A stretch of DNA of 64,000 nt from Acidobacteriota bacterium (GCA_016196035.1 JACPYM010000006.1:1-64000), one strand, 5' to 3'. Counted from the stretch's first letter, positions 37,442 through 47,062 are shown. The notes: generated by a model from the sequence alone, not told the origin. Made by a program: numbers and translations.

Positions 37442-39436
37442 TTAACTTGGCTGGCTCGGCGGTATTACTTTGATCTGACGCCAAGCAATGTTGTTTACAT
37501 GGCTAACGTATGTTCTGAGGTAGTCATAAGGCTTGTTCACAAATATCTTTTTGATCTCCATCTGAGTTTGAAATCCGTTTAACTCATCACCTTTGTAAAT
37601 CAAGCCAACAAGATAGTAGCTCCCAGGAGGAAGCTTGTTAGTTTGAGTACTCCCCCAGTTCAATTTTGACGTGAGTTTTTTTCCTTCAGGCGGGATTGAA
37701 GAGATGGTGAGCGTGTTATTAAGCCATTGAAATTTCGATACGCCATCTGCTTTTTCAGCCCAAAGACCAACTCGGCATTTAACTCCGGTAGCTTTATTTA
37801 CTCCGCGATTCGATACTTGAAGTTCAATGTTATATTGCTGTCCTTGCTCGATCTCAATCACTTTGGGGAGATTAGTCCCATTTACAATGATGTCTGGTGA
37901 GGAAAATAAGATCATCTCATTTGGCGGTAAAGCAAATGGGTCGCCGTTATCCCCTTCGTAATCGGCTAGATAGAGATCAACAAGAGGCTTTACGTACTGT
38001 TTGAGTGTCAAGGGCTTAGATAATGATTCGATGATCCTGCCGAGATCAGGCATTCTGCCAATATTCTGTTTTGCTGCGGAGTCAGTGCCGTTATCATGCA
38101 GAAGGTCGCGCATTCGCCTGCCATCTATCCGCACACCGAATTTAGCATAAATCATTCCTTGTGTGGCAAGGGCGGCTCCAGCAACGATAGCTGCTGCGCT
38201 TGAGGTGCCGTCAAAGGATTTAGTATAGGTATAATAGGGATTATCGGGATTATTTTGATCGCCATTATTATTTATGGTTGTAGTCATCACTCCATCACCC
38301 CACGCATAGCAAGCGACACGGGTTTCCCCAAAATTGCTCGTGAGGGATCTCTTAGGACGATATACCCCTTTGACCAGATTCACACCTAATTGTTTAGGTA
38401 CAGCCGCCGCCACCAGAATAGCGCCAGAATCCTCTTTTTCATTTAGCTCTGTATCTAGATCCTTGCCGATGCCATTGCCAGCGGCAGCAACCACAATAAT
38501 TCCTAAAGCGGTGGCCAAACGAATCACATCATACTCTGCATCGAGTTTTTCAATGGGGAGATGATCGAATAAGCTAGCTACCCCTTCTTCGTCGTCACCA
38601 ATTTGCGCTTCCAACAAAAGAACGCCCCCTAAAGGAAGGCGATCAATCGCTGCCATCAGCACATTGGGGCGCTCTTTTCCCCAATAAGAGGCGATACCAA
38701 TACTGCTCAGGTTCGGGGTTATCCCTACACAACCGATTATATTGTCAACAGCGCAAATTACGCCAAGGGTCTGAGTTCCGTGGACAATGGATTTAAATTG
38801 AAGTGAGATGTTCTCGCCGATAGGAAGCGCAATGCTGCCGGGCAAATCAGGGTGCTTAAGATCCCAGCCTCGCTCAAAGTCAATCAAGATTTGTTTCTCG
38901 CCGCTGCCCCCTTTTTTCTCGCCACTCCCTTCCACAGGTTCAAAGTTCCAAGCGGCTATCGCATCTATCCCCCCGTTATTAGCGGATTGAAGATAACCTT
39001 GATCAACAAACATGGCATCATCGGGGTTCACTCCCGGCTCACTTGCCGGAGGATCGAAATAGGCACTTTGCACCAGTCCATCCAATGATTTGAACGCTCT
39101 GATCAGATCATCTATTTTGCCTGGGAATATTGGCGACGGACAGTCAACTACGAAATAGGTTAAAAAGTTGGGGCGGTTAGCTCTGCGGTATTCGGGATCC
39201 ATCAACTTAGCTTGTTGAGTGAGTTCCTGAATTCTATCTGCCCCAACCATAGAAAAGAGTGTCCTGATCTTGATGCCATGAAAATCGTTGCTTATTTTCT
39301 GCCACTTCTTTTGCCACTTGGGTTGAGACTGGGCCACGCGCTCAAAGGCTTCATTCCTGTAATTGTTTGGATCAAGAAAATACTCCTCGCTATCTTTTAC
39401 TTTGAGAATGATCCGGGGAGAGTATCCTAATCGCAT
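37442..39436 (-). CDS. Cytoplasmic-type subtilisin-like protease (S8) with C-terminal CARDB-like domain
   Basis: This 664-residue protein has no signal peptide. The S8 triad is visible: D186 (QILIDFERGWDLKHPDL), H219 (SIVHGTQTLG) and S412 (FDGTSSAAA), with oxyanion N321 (AAAGNGIG). Residues 1-180 are a prodomain-like unknown region (LTYFVVDCPSPIFPG). After about residue 500 a CARDB-like beta domain follows (YNIELQVSNRGVNKATGVKC). It is the last gene of a minus-strand set with an unknown protein, a TPR-CHAT protease and an ECF sigma factor. Lack of export suggests an intracellular target. Confidence 0.85.
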   Translation of the reverse strand: MRLGYSPRIILKVKDSEEYFLDPNNYRNEAFERVAQSQPKWQKKWQKISNDFHGIKIRTLFSMVGADRIQELTQQAKLMDPEYRRANRPNFLTYFVVDCPSPIFPGKIDDLIRAFKSLDGLVQSAYFDPPASEPGVNPDDAMFVDQGYLQSANNGGIDAIAAWNFEPVEGSGEKKGGSGEKQILIDFERGWDLKHPDLPGSIALPIGENISLQFKSIVHGTQTLGVICAVDNIIGCVGITPNLSSIGIASYWGKERPNVLMAAIDRLPLGGVLLLEAQIGDDEEGVASLFDHLPIEKLDAEYDVIRLATALGIIVVAAAGNGIGKDLDTELNEKEDSGAILVAAAVPKQLGVNLVKGVYRPKRSLTSNFGETRVACYAWGDGVMTTTINNNGDQNNPDNPYYTYTKSFDGTSSAAAIVAGAALATQGMIYAKFGVRIDGRRMRDLLHDNGTDSAAKQNIGRMPDLGRIIESLSKPLTLKQYVKPLVDLYLADYEGDNGDPFALPPNEMILFSSPDIIVNGTNLPKVIEIEQGQQYNIELQVSNRGVNKATGVKCRVGLWAEKADGVSKFQWLNNTLTISSIPPEGKKLTSKLNWGSTQTNKLPPGSYYLVGLIYKGDELNGFQTQMEIKKIFVNKPYDYLRTYVSHVNNIAWRQIKVIPPSQPS

Positions 39437-39509
39437 TTTTCCTCTTTCCGCAGAAAAGATGTATGGTTAAGTCTTTTGCGCGCACATCGAATATGTTAGC
39501 GCTGTAACC

Positions 39510-40364
39510 TCAGCCGCCAGCGCCGGAACAAAAAGGATCGTTTGTTGTTTCAGCCCCATCCGCCTTTATTGGTGCCATCAACTGATCTGGCTTTGGCTTT
39601 GGCTCGAAGATGCTGTAATAGTACAAAAAATGATTCCGATCTAGTTGGACTTTGGATGAATTTTTGGAAAGACTTTCCACCACTACTTCGTAGTCTTTTC
39701 CTCCTTCAAACGTGAAGGCTTTCGTGCCGTCACTGAAGTAGAGAAGGGCATAGCCGTTTTCTGGAATAGCTATTTCCAGCCCTGCTTTGATTGATATGGT
39801 CGTGGGCTTCGTCGCCGTTCCGGCTGTCAGTTTGCCGGTAATGTCCGCAATGCCATATTGAACACCTGGCCATGGTTTGAGTCCGTAAAGGCTTCCCGTG
39901 CTAACGTGGAATCTAGCTTTACACAGCTTAGGACTGGCCTTCACCTTCCCGACTGGATACAACTCTTTCTCGATATTGATCATGTGAAATTCCGCAGGCG
40001 AGCCGATTGAACCATCGTTGTTATCAATCAACTTCGTCAAAGTAATATCAGAAGTAGACAAGTCAAGTTGTGGAGACACCGGATAAACGTCAAGGCTCAA
40101 ATCACCAGCGACCTTTTTCCATGTTTTTTTCCAATACCTGAATTTGTTTGGACCGAATTTAATCTCATTGATTCGGATTTGAGGAACATGATAATCGCCG
40201 GCGGTTACCGGCACATTCTCAGGAAGAAGATTCTTGGTTGCTTTTGAAACCTCAACCAGACCTACGGTAAGCGATGGCGGGGTGGCATTCTGCCCAGCCG
40301 CTTCCAATAAGTTGTCAGTGAAGAACATGCATAAACCATCAAATCTAACCACTATTCTGCCCAT
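39510..40364 (-). CDS. Unknown protein in the CHAT/subtilase cluster
   Basis: This 284-residue protein starts MGRIVVRFDGLCMFFTDNLL and is rich in beta-type segments (YHVPQIRINEIKFGPNKFRY; AEFHMINIEKELYPVGKV; YALLYFSDGTKAFTFEGGKD). It ends NDPFCSGAGG, a Gly-rich tail. No signal peptide or known domain is recognised. It sits 73 bases from the S8 gene and 33 from the CHAT gene, so it may be a substrate or regulator of one of the two proteases. That is inference from position only. Confidence 0.7.
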   Translation of the reverse strand: MGRIVVRFDGLCMFFTDNLLEAAGQNATPPSLTVGLVEVSKATKNLLPENVPVTAGDYHVPQIRINEIKFGPNKFRYWKKTWKKVAGDLSLDVYPVSPQLDLSTSDITLTKLIDNNDGSIGSPAEFHMINIEKELYPVGKVKASPKLCKARFHVSTGSLYGLKPWPGVQYGIADITGKLTAGTATKPTTISIKAGLEIAIPENGYALLYFSDGTKAFTFEGGKDYEVVVESLSKNSSKVQLDRNHFLYYYSIFEPKPKPDQLMAPIKADGAETTNDPFCSGAGG

Positions 40365-40397
40365 GATTTATCTCCTTTTTGCCACTTGGTGCCGTTA

Positions 40398-43300
40398 TTA
40401 ATTTACCCCGTTTCCCGAGATTACAAAGGCAGCCCAGTAGTAGGGATGCCGCCATTGTTGGTTTTCCGAATTGAGCATCTTCAGTTGCGCTTGTTGCAGC
40501 GCAGTGCTGAAAGACCGCTTTTCGATCCGATGGACTCGGTGAAACTCATTCATCAGTTCGACCGATCCATCATCATCTACTTCCCATAAACCGGCGATCA
40601 CGTTTGGTACTCCGGCACTGAAGAACGAGTGCGCTAAACCTCCCATGCCTTGATCGTGCAGAAACGTATTTGCAGCAGCCCGGCAACTGGAAAGCACGAC
40701 CAGGCGCGTGCGCTGCAACTTGAGCTTAAATATCTCGCCAGCTTGCAGGCTGTCGCTCGCCCAATCCTGCGCATTGCCATCAGCATCCGCTTTCTCCGTC
40801 GCCAAAATGATCAAAGAGCGCAGTGGGTTTTGCTCATTGACGATACTATGAGTAGCCAAATGCACTATCTCGTAATCGCCTATCAGTTTGAGTAAGGCAC
40901 TCTTGGTCGCCTCCGCCTGTGTTAATCCAGTGTTGTCAGAATAGAGTGATCGAATGGCTGTCACTTCCACCGCTGTTCTAGGCAGCGGTTTCAGCGCCGG
41001 ATAAAGCTTAGGATTAAAGCGAGGATTACTCACAGTCAAAAGCGCCTCCTTGGGCCCCTTCTTCAATCGCCCCAGTTCAAGCATTTTGATCGCCACACTA
41101 GCGCTGGGGTTGATGACCGTGGCGTAATCCTGAACGAGATAACGCTGCGAATTAGGGGAGACTAGCGCGGAAAAAGGCACCGCGTTCAGGAACCGGTCTG
41201 GAACAATTATCAATATGCTCTGACCGTCCAAGCGGTGCGCAATAGGTTCGATCAAGACTTCGTAGAGTTTCGAGGCGGCGCTATTCAGTCGGTCGATGTC
41301 ACCGCGGTTATACAATTGAGCTAGGTAATCCGACACTATACTCTGTAGCTTTTTCTCCGTGATTGGGACAGCGACCGTCATCCATTGCTGCGCGGTGACC
41401 ACCCAAATCAGCAAGCGCTCATCAGTGACGGCATATGTTACAAGCTGGGCATTGGCAGGTATTGATTGTTGTACTTGTTTGAGCGTCAGCGCGGTCGAAA
41501 AACCGGAAGATTCCAGCGCTTCGCCAGATTGATTGGAGGGTTTGACGCCGATACCGGTCAAGGCGTCACGCAATTCACTGCCGCGCGTCATCTCCGCATA
41601 ATCGAAGGCGCGGTCGAAAGTCTTTTTGCGGAAATACTGATAACCAACCATTGTGCGGTAAACATTACTCTTGTCATTCAGGAAACTGCCGCGTATTGCC
41701 GCTTCACCCGTATTCTTGCGCGCCCGTTCGATCAGCTCAATACTGTCGTGCAATTCCTTTTCAGCTAACTCGTCTTTGCCTTGTCGTAAGTAGACGATGG
41801 CCATGCGGTGGTGAAGAACTGACTGGTTATAAAAATTATGCTCACCAACGATACTTAAGACTTTACGGTAGGCTGCTTCAGCCACTTCCCATCGCTGTTG
41901 ATTGAGGAACGCATTGCCCAAATTCAGATACAGATCGGGAGTCAGTATGGCGTTGCCAGTCTTGTCTTGATAATTTTCCGCCAACGAAATGGCCTCGTTT
42001 AGTGGCCTAATCGCCTCTTCGTTTCTCCCAGCTTGCGCATAGTATGTGCCGGTTTTGGCGAGCGAGGCGATTGTGATTATCTGATTGGCGTCGCTCTGGC
42101 AGTACCGGGAGGCTTCGAGCTGATAATCTAATGCGGGCTGAAGGTTTCCGCCGACAGCCAGCAATTCGGCGATCTTCGTATAAACCTGACAAGCTCGGCG
42201 AGTTGGCAACGAATGACCCCAAATCAATTGCAACGAAGCCAGATTCTTGTTGATACCAGTCTCGCGGTCACCCAAATCCGCATAAGTTGAACCGACGAAA
42301 CGCAAGGCATTAGCAGTGGCACCTGTATCCCCTAAGCGGCTGAAGATTTCATAAGCTTGTAAGCTCGCTTGCAATGCAGAGTAAAAATCTTGCCGAGCGA
42401 GTCGCAAATTGGTGTCGGCAATCAAGGCTCTGGCGTGCAGCATCTGGTGCCGATGGCGGGAAGTTTCGGCGATCAATCGCTGCCGGAGTTGGGGCATCTG
42501 GGGCGGCTCGACCTGCTGCGAGTTGAGCATCAAAGCTAAGCCACTGAGTGCCAATTCACTGTGGCAAACATCCGCTGCTTGCTCAGCGCTCCCGCGCGCT
42601 TTGGTGTAAAGGGAGATCGCCTGATCGTAGTGTCCAGTCTGGAAATTAGTTTCGGCTTGTGCCAACAGCAAGCGCGTGTTCTTAATCTTCTCGAGTTGTC
42701 GCTTATTCGCGCTAAAAATGTACGTAAACAAGTCCGCAAAGAAGTGCTCATCCTTCGTCTCTTTAATGCTTTGGGCAAGGCGCAGGAGCACCCGACGGTA
42801 TTGATCGGCCTTCGCGCGATTGTCGCTACTAACCACCGCTAGATACTCATCCGGCAAGTCGCGGGTAAGCAATTCTGACAACTCACTAAAATGCTCAGCC
42901 CAAAGCCGCCTTATTTCCGTGTCATTATTGGCGTCGTTCGCTACCAGAAAGAGTTGGGCCTTCAAATCCTGAGACGTCTTTGGGAGCGACGATTGGGTGC
43001 GCAGTTTTTGCAATCGAGTACGTGCTTCATCAGCCCAGCGTGAGGTTGAATCAATTTCGAGATACTTTTCCCAGGCAGACTTTGCCTCGGAAGGCAACAT
43101 CATTTGCTCGCGGATGAGTGCCAAGTTAAACCATGCTTCGGGTAATCGTGGTGCAAGTTTAAGTGCCTGCTCACAATTTTCTGCGGCTTGCGAAAACGTC
43201 AGCACAGACTGTTCCAATGTGCCGCGTTCGTACAGCAGTGTCGCCAGATCAACATAAGCTAGTGGATTTTGGGGGTCAGCCTCCAGCACTGCACGCAATT

Positions 43301-43982
43301 GCTGTTCAGCTTGATCAAATTCCCGTTTCAACAAATGCAACCTACCCAATGCCTGCCGCGCCTTTGGCGAAGGGCGATCCGCCACTTCACGCGCTAACTC
43401 TGCCGTGGCAGCTAACAACAACTCTGGCTTGACCGGGGCAGCATCATTGCCACCGCGGGTTACTTGATACGGCAAATAGGGAAAACCACCCGTGACGCGT
43501 GCTTCCAGCGGTCGGCTTTGTGTCCAAGCTTGGCGCAAAGAGGCCATCGCAAGTTCAACCGGCTGGTTGCGTTGATAATAGAAATAAGTAGGTACAACAA
43601 AAACCAGCAACAGCGCAGCGGCAACAGCCCAGCCGAATGCCGGTTGCCGAAAAACAAACCAGTGCCGCCAATTCAACGGTTCGGCAATCTGAGTAACTAA
43701 TTGCGGTTGGGCAGCCGTGCCCCTTTTCGCTGCCAGCGCTGCCGCTTCGCCCAGCCGTAACAGGCCGTCGAATTCGGGGCTGCCTTCCAATTCAGCATCA
43801 GGTTGTTGGGTGGATTGCCGGATCATTGCCAATTGCTCGCGGCAGTCAGCGCAGCGGATCAGGTGATCTTGCAGGCTGGGCAGCCGCTCTGGCAGGAGCG
43901 CGCCGCTCAAACAGGCAGCGAAGTCCTGGGCCACAAAATGGTCATTCCTATCCGGGATGCTCTGATTCAATTCGTTTCCCAT
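40398..43982 (-). CDS. Zinc-finger/TM anti-sigma-like N-terminus fused to TPR repeats and a CHAT protease
   Basis: 1194 residues. Residues 40-47 (H40, C44, C47) give an HxxxCxxC zinc-binding anti-sigma motif, followed by one membrane helix at 115-136. A long TPR region (about 190-800, e.g. ALGRLHLLKREFDQAEQQLR, NPLAYVDLATLLYERG) leads to a C-terminal CHAT caspase-like domain with H1045 (VHLATHS) and C1100 (VVLSSCRA). CHAT proteases act in cell-death and defence pathways, including type III-E CRISPR. ATG 43982 follows GAGG. The gene starts 42 bases after the ECF sigma gene, its likely partner. Confidence 0.88.
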   Translation of the reverse strand: MGNELNQSIPDRNDHFVAQDFAACLSGALLPERLPSLQDHLIRCADCREQLAMIRQSTQQPDAELEGSPEFDGLLRLGEAAALAAKRGTAAQPQLVTQIAEPLNWRHWFVFRQPAFGWAVAAALLLVFVVPTYFYYQRNQPVELAMASLRQAWTQSRPLEARVTGGFPYLPYQVTRGGNDAAPVKPELLLAATAELAREVADRPSPKARQALGRLHLLKREFDQAEQQLRAVLEADPQNPLAYVDLATLLYERGTLEQSVLTFSQAAENCEQALKLAPRLPEAWFNLALIREQMMLPSEAKSAWEKYLEIDSTSRWADEARTRLQKLRTQSSLPKTSQDLKAQLFLVANDANNDTEIRRLWAEHFSELSELLTRDLPDEYLAVVSSDNRAKADQYRRVLLRLAQSIKETKDEHFFADLFTYIFSANKRQLEKIKNTRLLLAQAETNFQTGHYDQAISLYTKARGSAEQAADVCHSELALSGLALMLNSQQVEPPQMPQLRQRLIAETSRHRHQMLHARALIADTNLRLARQDFYSALQASLQAYEIFSRLGDTGATANALRFVGSTYADLGDRETGINKNLASLQLIWGHSLPTRRACQVYTKIAELLAVGGNLQPALDYQLEASRYCQSDANQIITIASLAKTGTYYAQAGRNEEAIRPLNEAISLAENYQDKTGNAILTPDLYLNLGNAFLNQQRWEVAEAAYRKVLSIVGEHNFYNQSVLHHRMAIVYLRQGKDELAEKELHDSIELIERARKNTGEAAIRGSFLNDKSNVYRTMVGYQYFRKKTFDRAFDYAEMTRGSELRDALTGIGVKPSNQSGEALESSGFSTALTLKQVQQSIPANAQLVTYAVTDERLLIWVVTAQQWMTVAVPITEKKLQSIVSDYLAQLYNRGDIDRLNSAASKLYEVLIEPIAHRLDGQSILIIVPDRFLNAVPFSALVSPNSQRYLVQDYATVINPSASVAIKMLELGRLKKGPKEALLTVSNPRFNPKLYPALKPLPRTAVEVTAIRSLYSDNTGLTQAEATKSALLKLIGDYEIVHLATHSIVNEQNPLRSLIILATEKADADGNAQDWASDSLQAGEIFKLKLQRTRLVVLSSCRAAANTFLHDQGMGGLAHSFFSAGVPNVIAGLWEVDDDGSVELMNEFHRVHRIEKRSFSTALQQAQLKMLNSENQQWRHPYYWAAFVISGNGVN

Positions 43983-44024
43983 CTGGAAATGCCTCAGCAA
44001 TAGAGGACGCAATTCACCGGTAAA

Positions 44025-44672
44025 TCACACGGCCCCTGAAAGATATTTTCGCAGGCGGCTTTTCATCTGTCCCAAAAGGTTGGCGATGCTGGTCTCTTTC
44101 AATTCGGCTACGCCCAAGCCAGCAATCTCGGCGGGGCTGTAGCCTTCGCGCGCATAGAGCAAAAAAATCAGGATGTCGCGTTTGCGGTTCGGGCCGTCAA
44201 AACATTTTTCCAGCGTGTTGATTAACTCGCTTTCGGTAATGCTATGCGCCGCGCTTGAGACAGGGGTTGCCAGACTGGCTTCGCCTTGTTCTTCGAGTAC
44301 GGCTTGTAAGGAGACTTCATCTGCCGCGCGCCGTAGCGCCTGGCGGGCGCGCAAAAAACTCAGTGTTTGGTTGATGGCGGCGTGCGCCAGATACGCTTCG
44401 GCTTCGGCTTCGCTGGCGCCGCGAAAGTTGCGCAACAGGCCGAAATCGTTTTTAACGATGGCCGTATAAACATCCTGCAATAAATCAGCGGCGATTTCGG
44501 CGGGCGGCCAGGGGCCTTGCCCGCTCTTACGCCAGGCCACGGTAATGCTGCGTACCAACAGCGGATTGAAACGGCGCACGAACTCCAACCAGTACTCATC
44601 GCGCTGCGGCTGCGCGGCACAAAGTTGAAACAACATTGAACTGGCACTGCTTGTGAGGTGGCGTTCCTCCAT
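44025..44672 (-). CDS. ECF-type sigma factor
   Basis: This 215-residue protein has a region 2 segment (EIAADLLQDVYTAIVKNDF, YLAHAAINQTLSFLRARQAL) and a region 4 segment (FLLYAREGYSPAEIAGLGV, LLGQMKSRLRKYL). The downstream gene begins with a zinc-binding anti-sigma motif, which fits a sigma/anti-sigma pair. ECF factors steer RNA polymerase to a small regulon; here it may control the CHAT and subtilase genes that follow. The ATG at 44672 has only a weak ribosome site. Confidence 0.85.
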   Translation of the reverse strand: MEERHLTSSASSMLFQLCAAQPQRDEYWLEFVRRFNPLLVRSITVAWRKSGQGPWPPAEIAADLLQDVYTAIVKNDFGLLRNFRGASEAEAEAYLAHAAINQTLSFLRARQALRRAADEVSLQAVLEEQGEASLATPVSSAAHSITESELINTLEKCFDGPNRKRDILIFLLYAREGYSPAEIAGLGVAELKETSIANLLGQMKSRLRKYLSGAV

Positions 44673-44918
44673 AAGTATTCAAGCGGCAGCCGAGCCTGCG
44701 GTTACGGTTCACTGCTAAAAACCTAAAGCAATTACGGAAAGGCTCTCTCGATTCTTCGCACTACACGTTAGTTGTGGGGAAAAGATTAATGCCTAATTTT
44801 TTGAGGATGGCAATACGCGCGCACCACGCGAAGGGTTTTATTGCCAGAAAAATATCGAGACTGCGCCTGAGAGCGCAGGCGTCGCGCCTGCTGTAAAAGC
44901 TGCCGCGCAGCTTCTTTA

Positions 44919-45086
44919 GAGCGATTTTCACTACAGTGTACGGGAACGCCGCGCAGTGAGGCAGTACCGCGCGCGTGAGCAAGCGGCGCGTCAAGCTTGC
45001 CCTATGGGCTGCATTGCCAAAGCGCCGCTTGCTCACGCGCGCGGTACTGCTCCAGCGTCCCGTAAACGCAACTGCAAACCGCTCTA
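44919..45086. repeat. Large nested inverted-repeat element upstream of the sigma factor
   Basis: Perfect 28-bp arms starting GCAGTACCGCGCGCGTGAGC lie at 44961-44988 and, inverted, at 45023-45050. Imperfect outer arms run out to AGAGCG at 44919 and CGCTCT near 45081. It lies in the 706-base divergent gap 44673-45378. The rest of the gap has no gene I can support, and no promoter can be placed with confidence. Confidence 0.8.
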
Positions 45087-45378
45087 ATCACAATCCTCAC
45101 AACTGAAGTAAGGCGGGAAAAGGCGCGCTGCGCGACTTTGCTCACAGCAGGCAAGGTGGCCTGTGGTCTCAGAGCGAAGAAGTTTTTTTTTCCGAGGCAG
45201 AGTAGTTTCGGACATGCCTTGCGTCCTCTGCTAACGAACGGGACTTCAGACCGGTAAACAGCTTCCGAAGCTTCCGAGATGCCGGCGCTGATGTTGTTTT
45301 CAGGCGCTTAGCCAAGCACAGGCGATCCATTCTGAACCAAGATTTTTCGTTTCGGCGTGTGGCCGGAAGGAGGGGCAA

Positions 45379-45660
45379 GTGTTGTTACCAACCGGTCAAT
45401 TTCCGTGGGATGAAGCTACGACACAAGCATTCTCGTTGGCCGTGTTGCTGGAAGTCTTACGCTGGCTGGCCGCGTGGTTATTGGCCGTCAGCGCCGTGAC
45501 GTTTGTTCTTTATCTGGTTGGCGTGACGTTGCTTTGCCGTGGCGAGACACGGGCAAACCGACGCGCAGGCAAGCCCGGCGCACAACCTAAAACCCAGGCG
45601 CGGCCCGTGGCCGTCAAAGCGCAACACGCGCCAAAAAAGATGATGCCAAAAGGAGCAATC
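45379..45660 (+). other. In-frame upstream extension with its own ribosome site and a membrane helix
   Basis: These 94 codons run in frame, without a stop, into the lipoprotein gene at 45661. A GTG at 45379 follows AAGGAGGGG. The stretch encodes a membrane helix (AAWLLAVSAVTFVLYLVGVT) and a basic linker. It may give a longer, differently anchored form of the peptidase or be a small protein whose stop codon was lost. Confidence 0.5.
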
Positions 45661-46962
45661 GTGAAAACCAAACTGTTCTTACTCATTGTCAGCAGCGCGC
45701 TGACATGCCTGGCGCTGGCCTGCGCCACCCCACCCGTTGACAACCAAAAACCAGTAACAGCGGCGCCGGCTTCAGCCCAGGGTACAACTTCGGCCACGCC
45801 GCCCTCAGCCATTCCTACGCCCGCCGTGAATTACGCGGCCATCGCGCAAAAGGTGGTCACGCAATGCGCCGGGGTCAAACAGGGCGAGATTATCCAGATC
45901 AGCGGCGATGTCAAAGACGCTGAGTTGCTGGAAGAACTGGCGCTTGAAGTCAGCAAGCTGGGCGCGTTCCCGCTGGTGCAGATGTACCGCAGCAACCCGG
46001 AGCGCGCGAAACGGGCCATGCAAGAAATCCCGGCCAAGTGGGATACGCAACTCAATCAACTCGGTCTCAAACTCACGGGGATGATCAATGCCAACATCAT
46101 GCTCGCCAACGCCGAGCCGTCCAACCCGTTTGAAGACTTCCCGCAAGAACGTCTGGACGCGCAACGCCAGGCGAGCGAGCCGATCAACAAATTGCGCCGC
46201 CAACGCAATATCCGCGGCATCGCCATCGGCGGCAACGGCCTCTATCCATCCAAGACCAACAGCGAACGGCTGGGCCTGACACAAGCCGAGTTGGCGCAGA
46301 TTTTCTGGAACGGCATCAACACCGATTACACGCAACTGCAAGCCGACGGCGAAAAGTACCGCCAACTGCTGGCCGCCGCCAACGAGGTGCACTTGACGCA
46401 CCCGAACGGCACCGACCTCAAAGTGAAGATCGCGCAACGGCCCGTCTTTGTCAGCGACGGCGTGATCTCGGCTGAAGACATCAAGCGCGGCGGCCCGGCG
46501 GTGCAAGTCTGGCTGCCCGCCGGCGAAGCTTATGTCACCGTCGTGCCCAACACCGCCGAAGGCCGCATCGTGGTTGACCGTGACAATTACACCGGGGCCA
46601 ACGGCAACAATCTGATCGAGGGCCTCACACTCGAATTCAAAGCGGGCAAGCTGGTCTCGATGACGGCGCGCGCGGGTTTGGAACCGCTCAAGAAAGCCTA
46701 TGACAAAGTCACCGGCCAGAGCGGCGCGGGCAAAGACGAATTCAGCTTCGTTGACCTGGGCATCAACCGCAGCCTGGTGCTGGGGCCCAACGCCAAACGC
46801 GGCGATTACGCCCCGGCGGGGATGGTGTCTATTGGTTTCGGCGGCAATGAACAGTACGGCGGGGCGAATAAGGCAGCGTGGGGTTACGAGACGAATTTGA
46901 CAGGCTGCACGTTGCGGTTGGATGGAAAGGCGGTGGTGGAGAACGGCGCGCTCAAGCAATGA
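45661..46962 (+). CDS. M29-like aminopeptidase, predicted lipoprotein
   Basis: This 433-residue protein has a lipobox signal (KTKLFLLIVSSALTCLALAC, Cys lipidated) and a Pro/Ala linker. It then has a body like M29 leucyl aminopeptidases (GVKQGEIIQISGDVKDAELL; EVHLTHPNGTDLKVKI; DRDNYTGANGNNLIEGL; FSFVDLGINRSLVLGPNA; MVSIGFGGNEQYGGANKAAW). The late GGxxxxGG block fits metal-site regions, but I cannot verify all ligands. The GTG at 45661 follows AAAGGAG and is the best start for a lipoprotein. It begins the plus-strand set of secreted proteins. Confidence 0.72.
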   Translation: MKTKLFLLIVSSALTCLALACATPPVDNQKPVTAAPASAQGTTSATPPSAIPTPAVNYAAIAQKVVTQCAGVKQGEIIQISGDVKDAELLEELALEVSKLGAFPLVQMYRSNPERAKRAMQEIPAKWDTQLNQLGLKLTGMINANIMLANAEPSNPFEDFPQERLDAQRQASEPINKLRRQRNIRGIAIGGNGLYPSKTNSERLGLTQAELAQIFWNGINTDYTQLQADGEKYRQLLAAANEVHLTHPNGTDLKVKIAQRPVFVSDGVISAEDIKRGGPAVQVWLPAGEAYVTVVPNTAEGRIVVDRDNYTGANGNNLIEGLTLEFKAGKLVSMTARAGLEPLKKAYDKVTGQSGAGKDEFSFVDLGINRSLVLGPNAKRGDYAPAGMVSIGFGGNEQYGGANKAAWGYETNLTGCTLRLDGKAVVENGALKQ

Positions 46963-47062
46963 ATCGCAAAAGTATTTCAGCAACGAATCAGCGTCTTCTG
47001 CTCACGGCGAGCAGCAGCGCCGCTGATTCACCACATTCATATTTCAACCCAGGAGAATCATC

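Noticed and set aside
45805-46983. 392-codon minus-strand frame
   Set aside because: It is antisense to the M29-like lipoprotein gene, with no recognisable domain.
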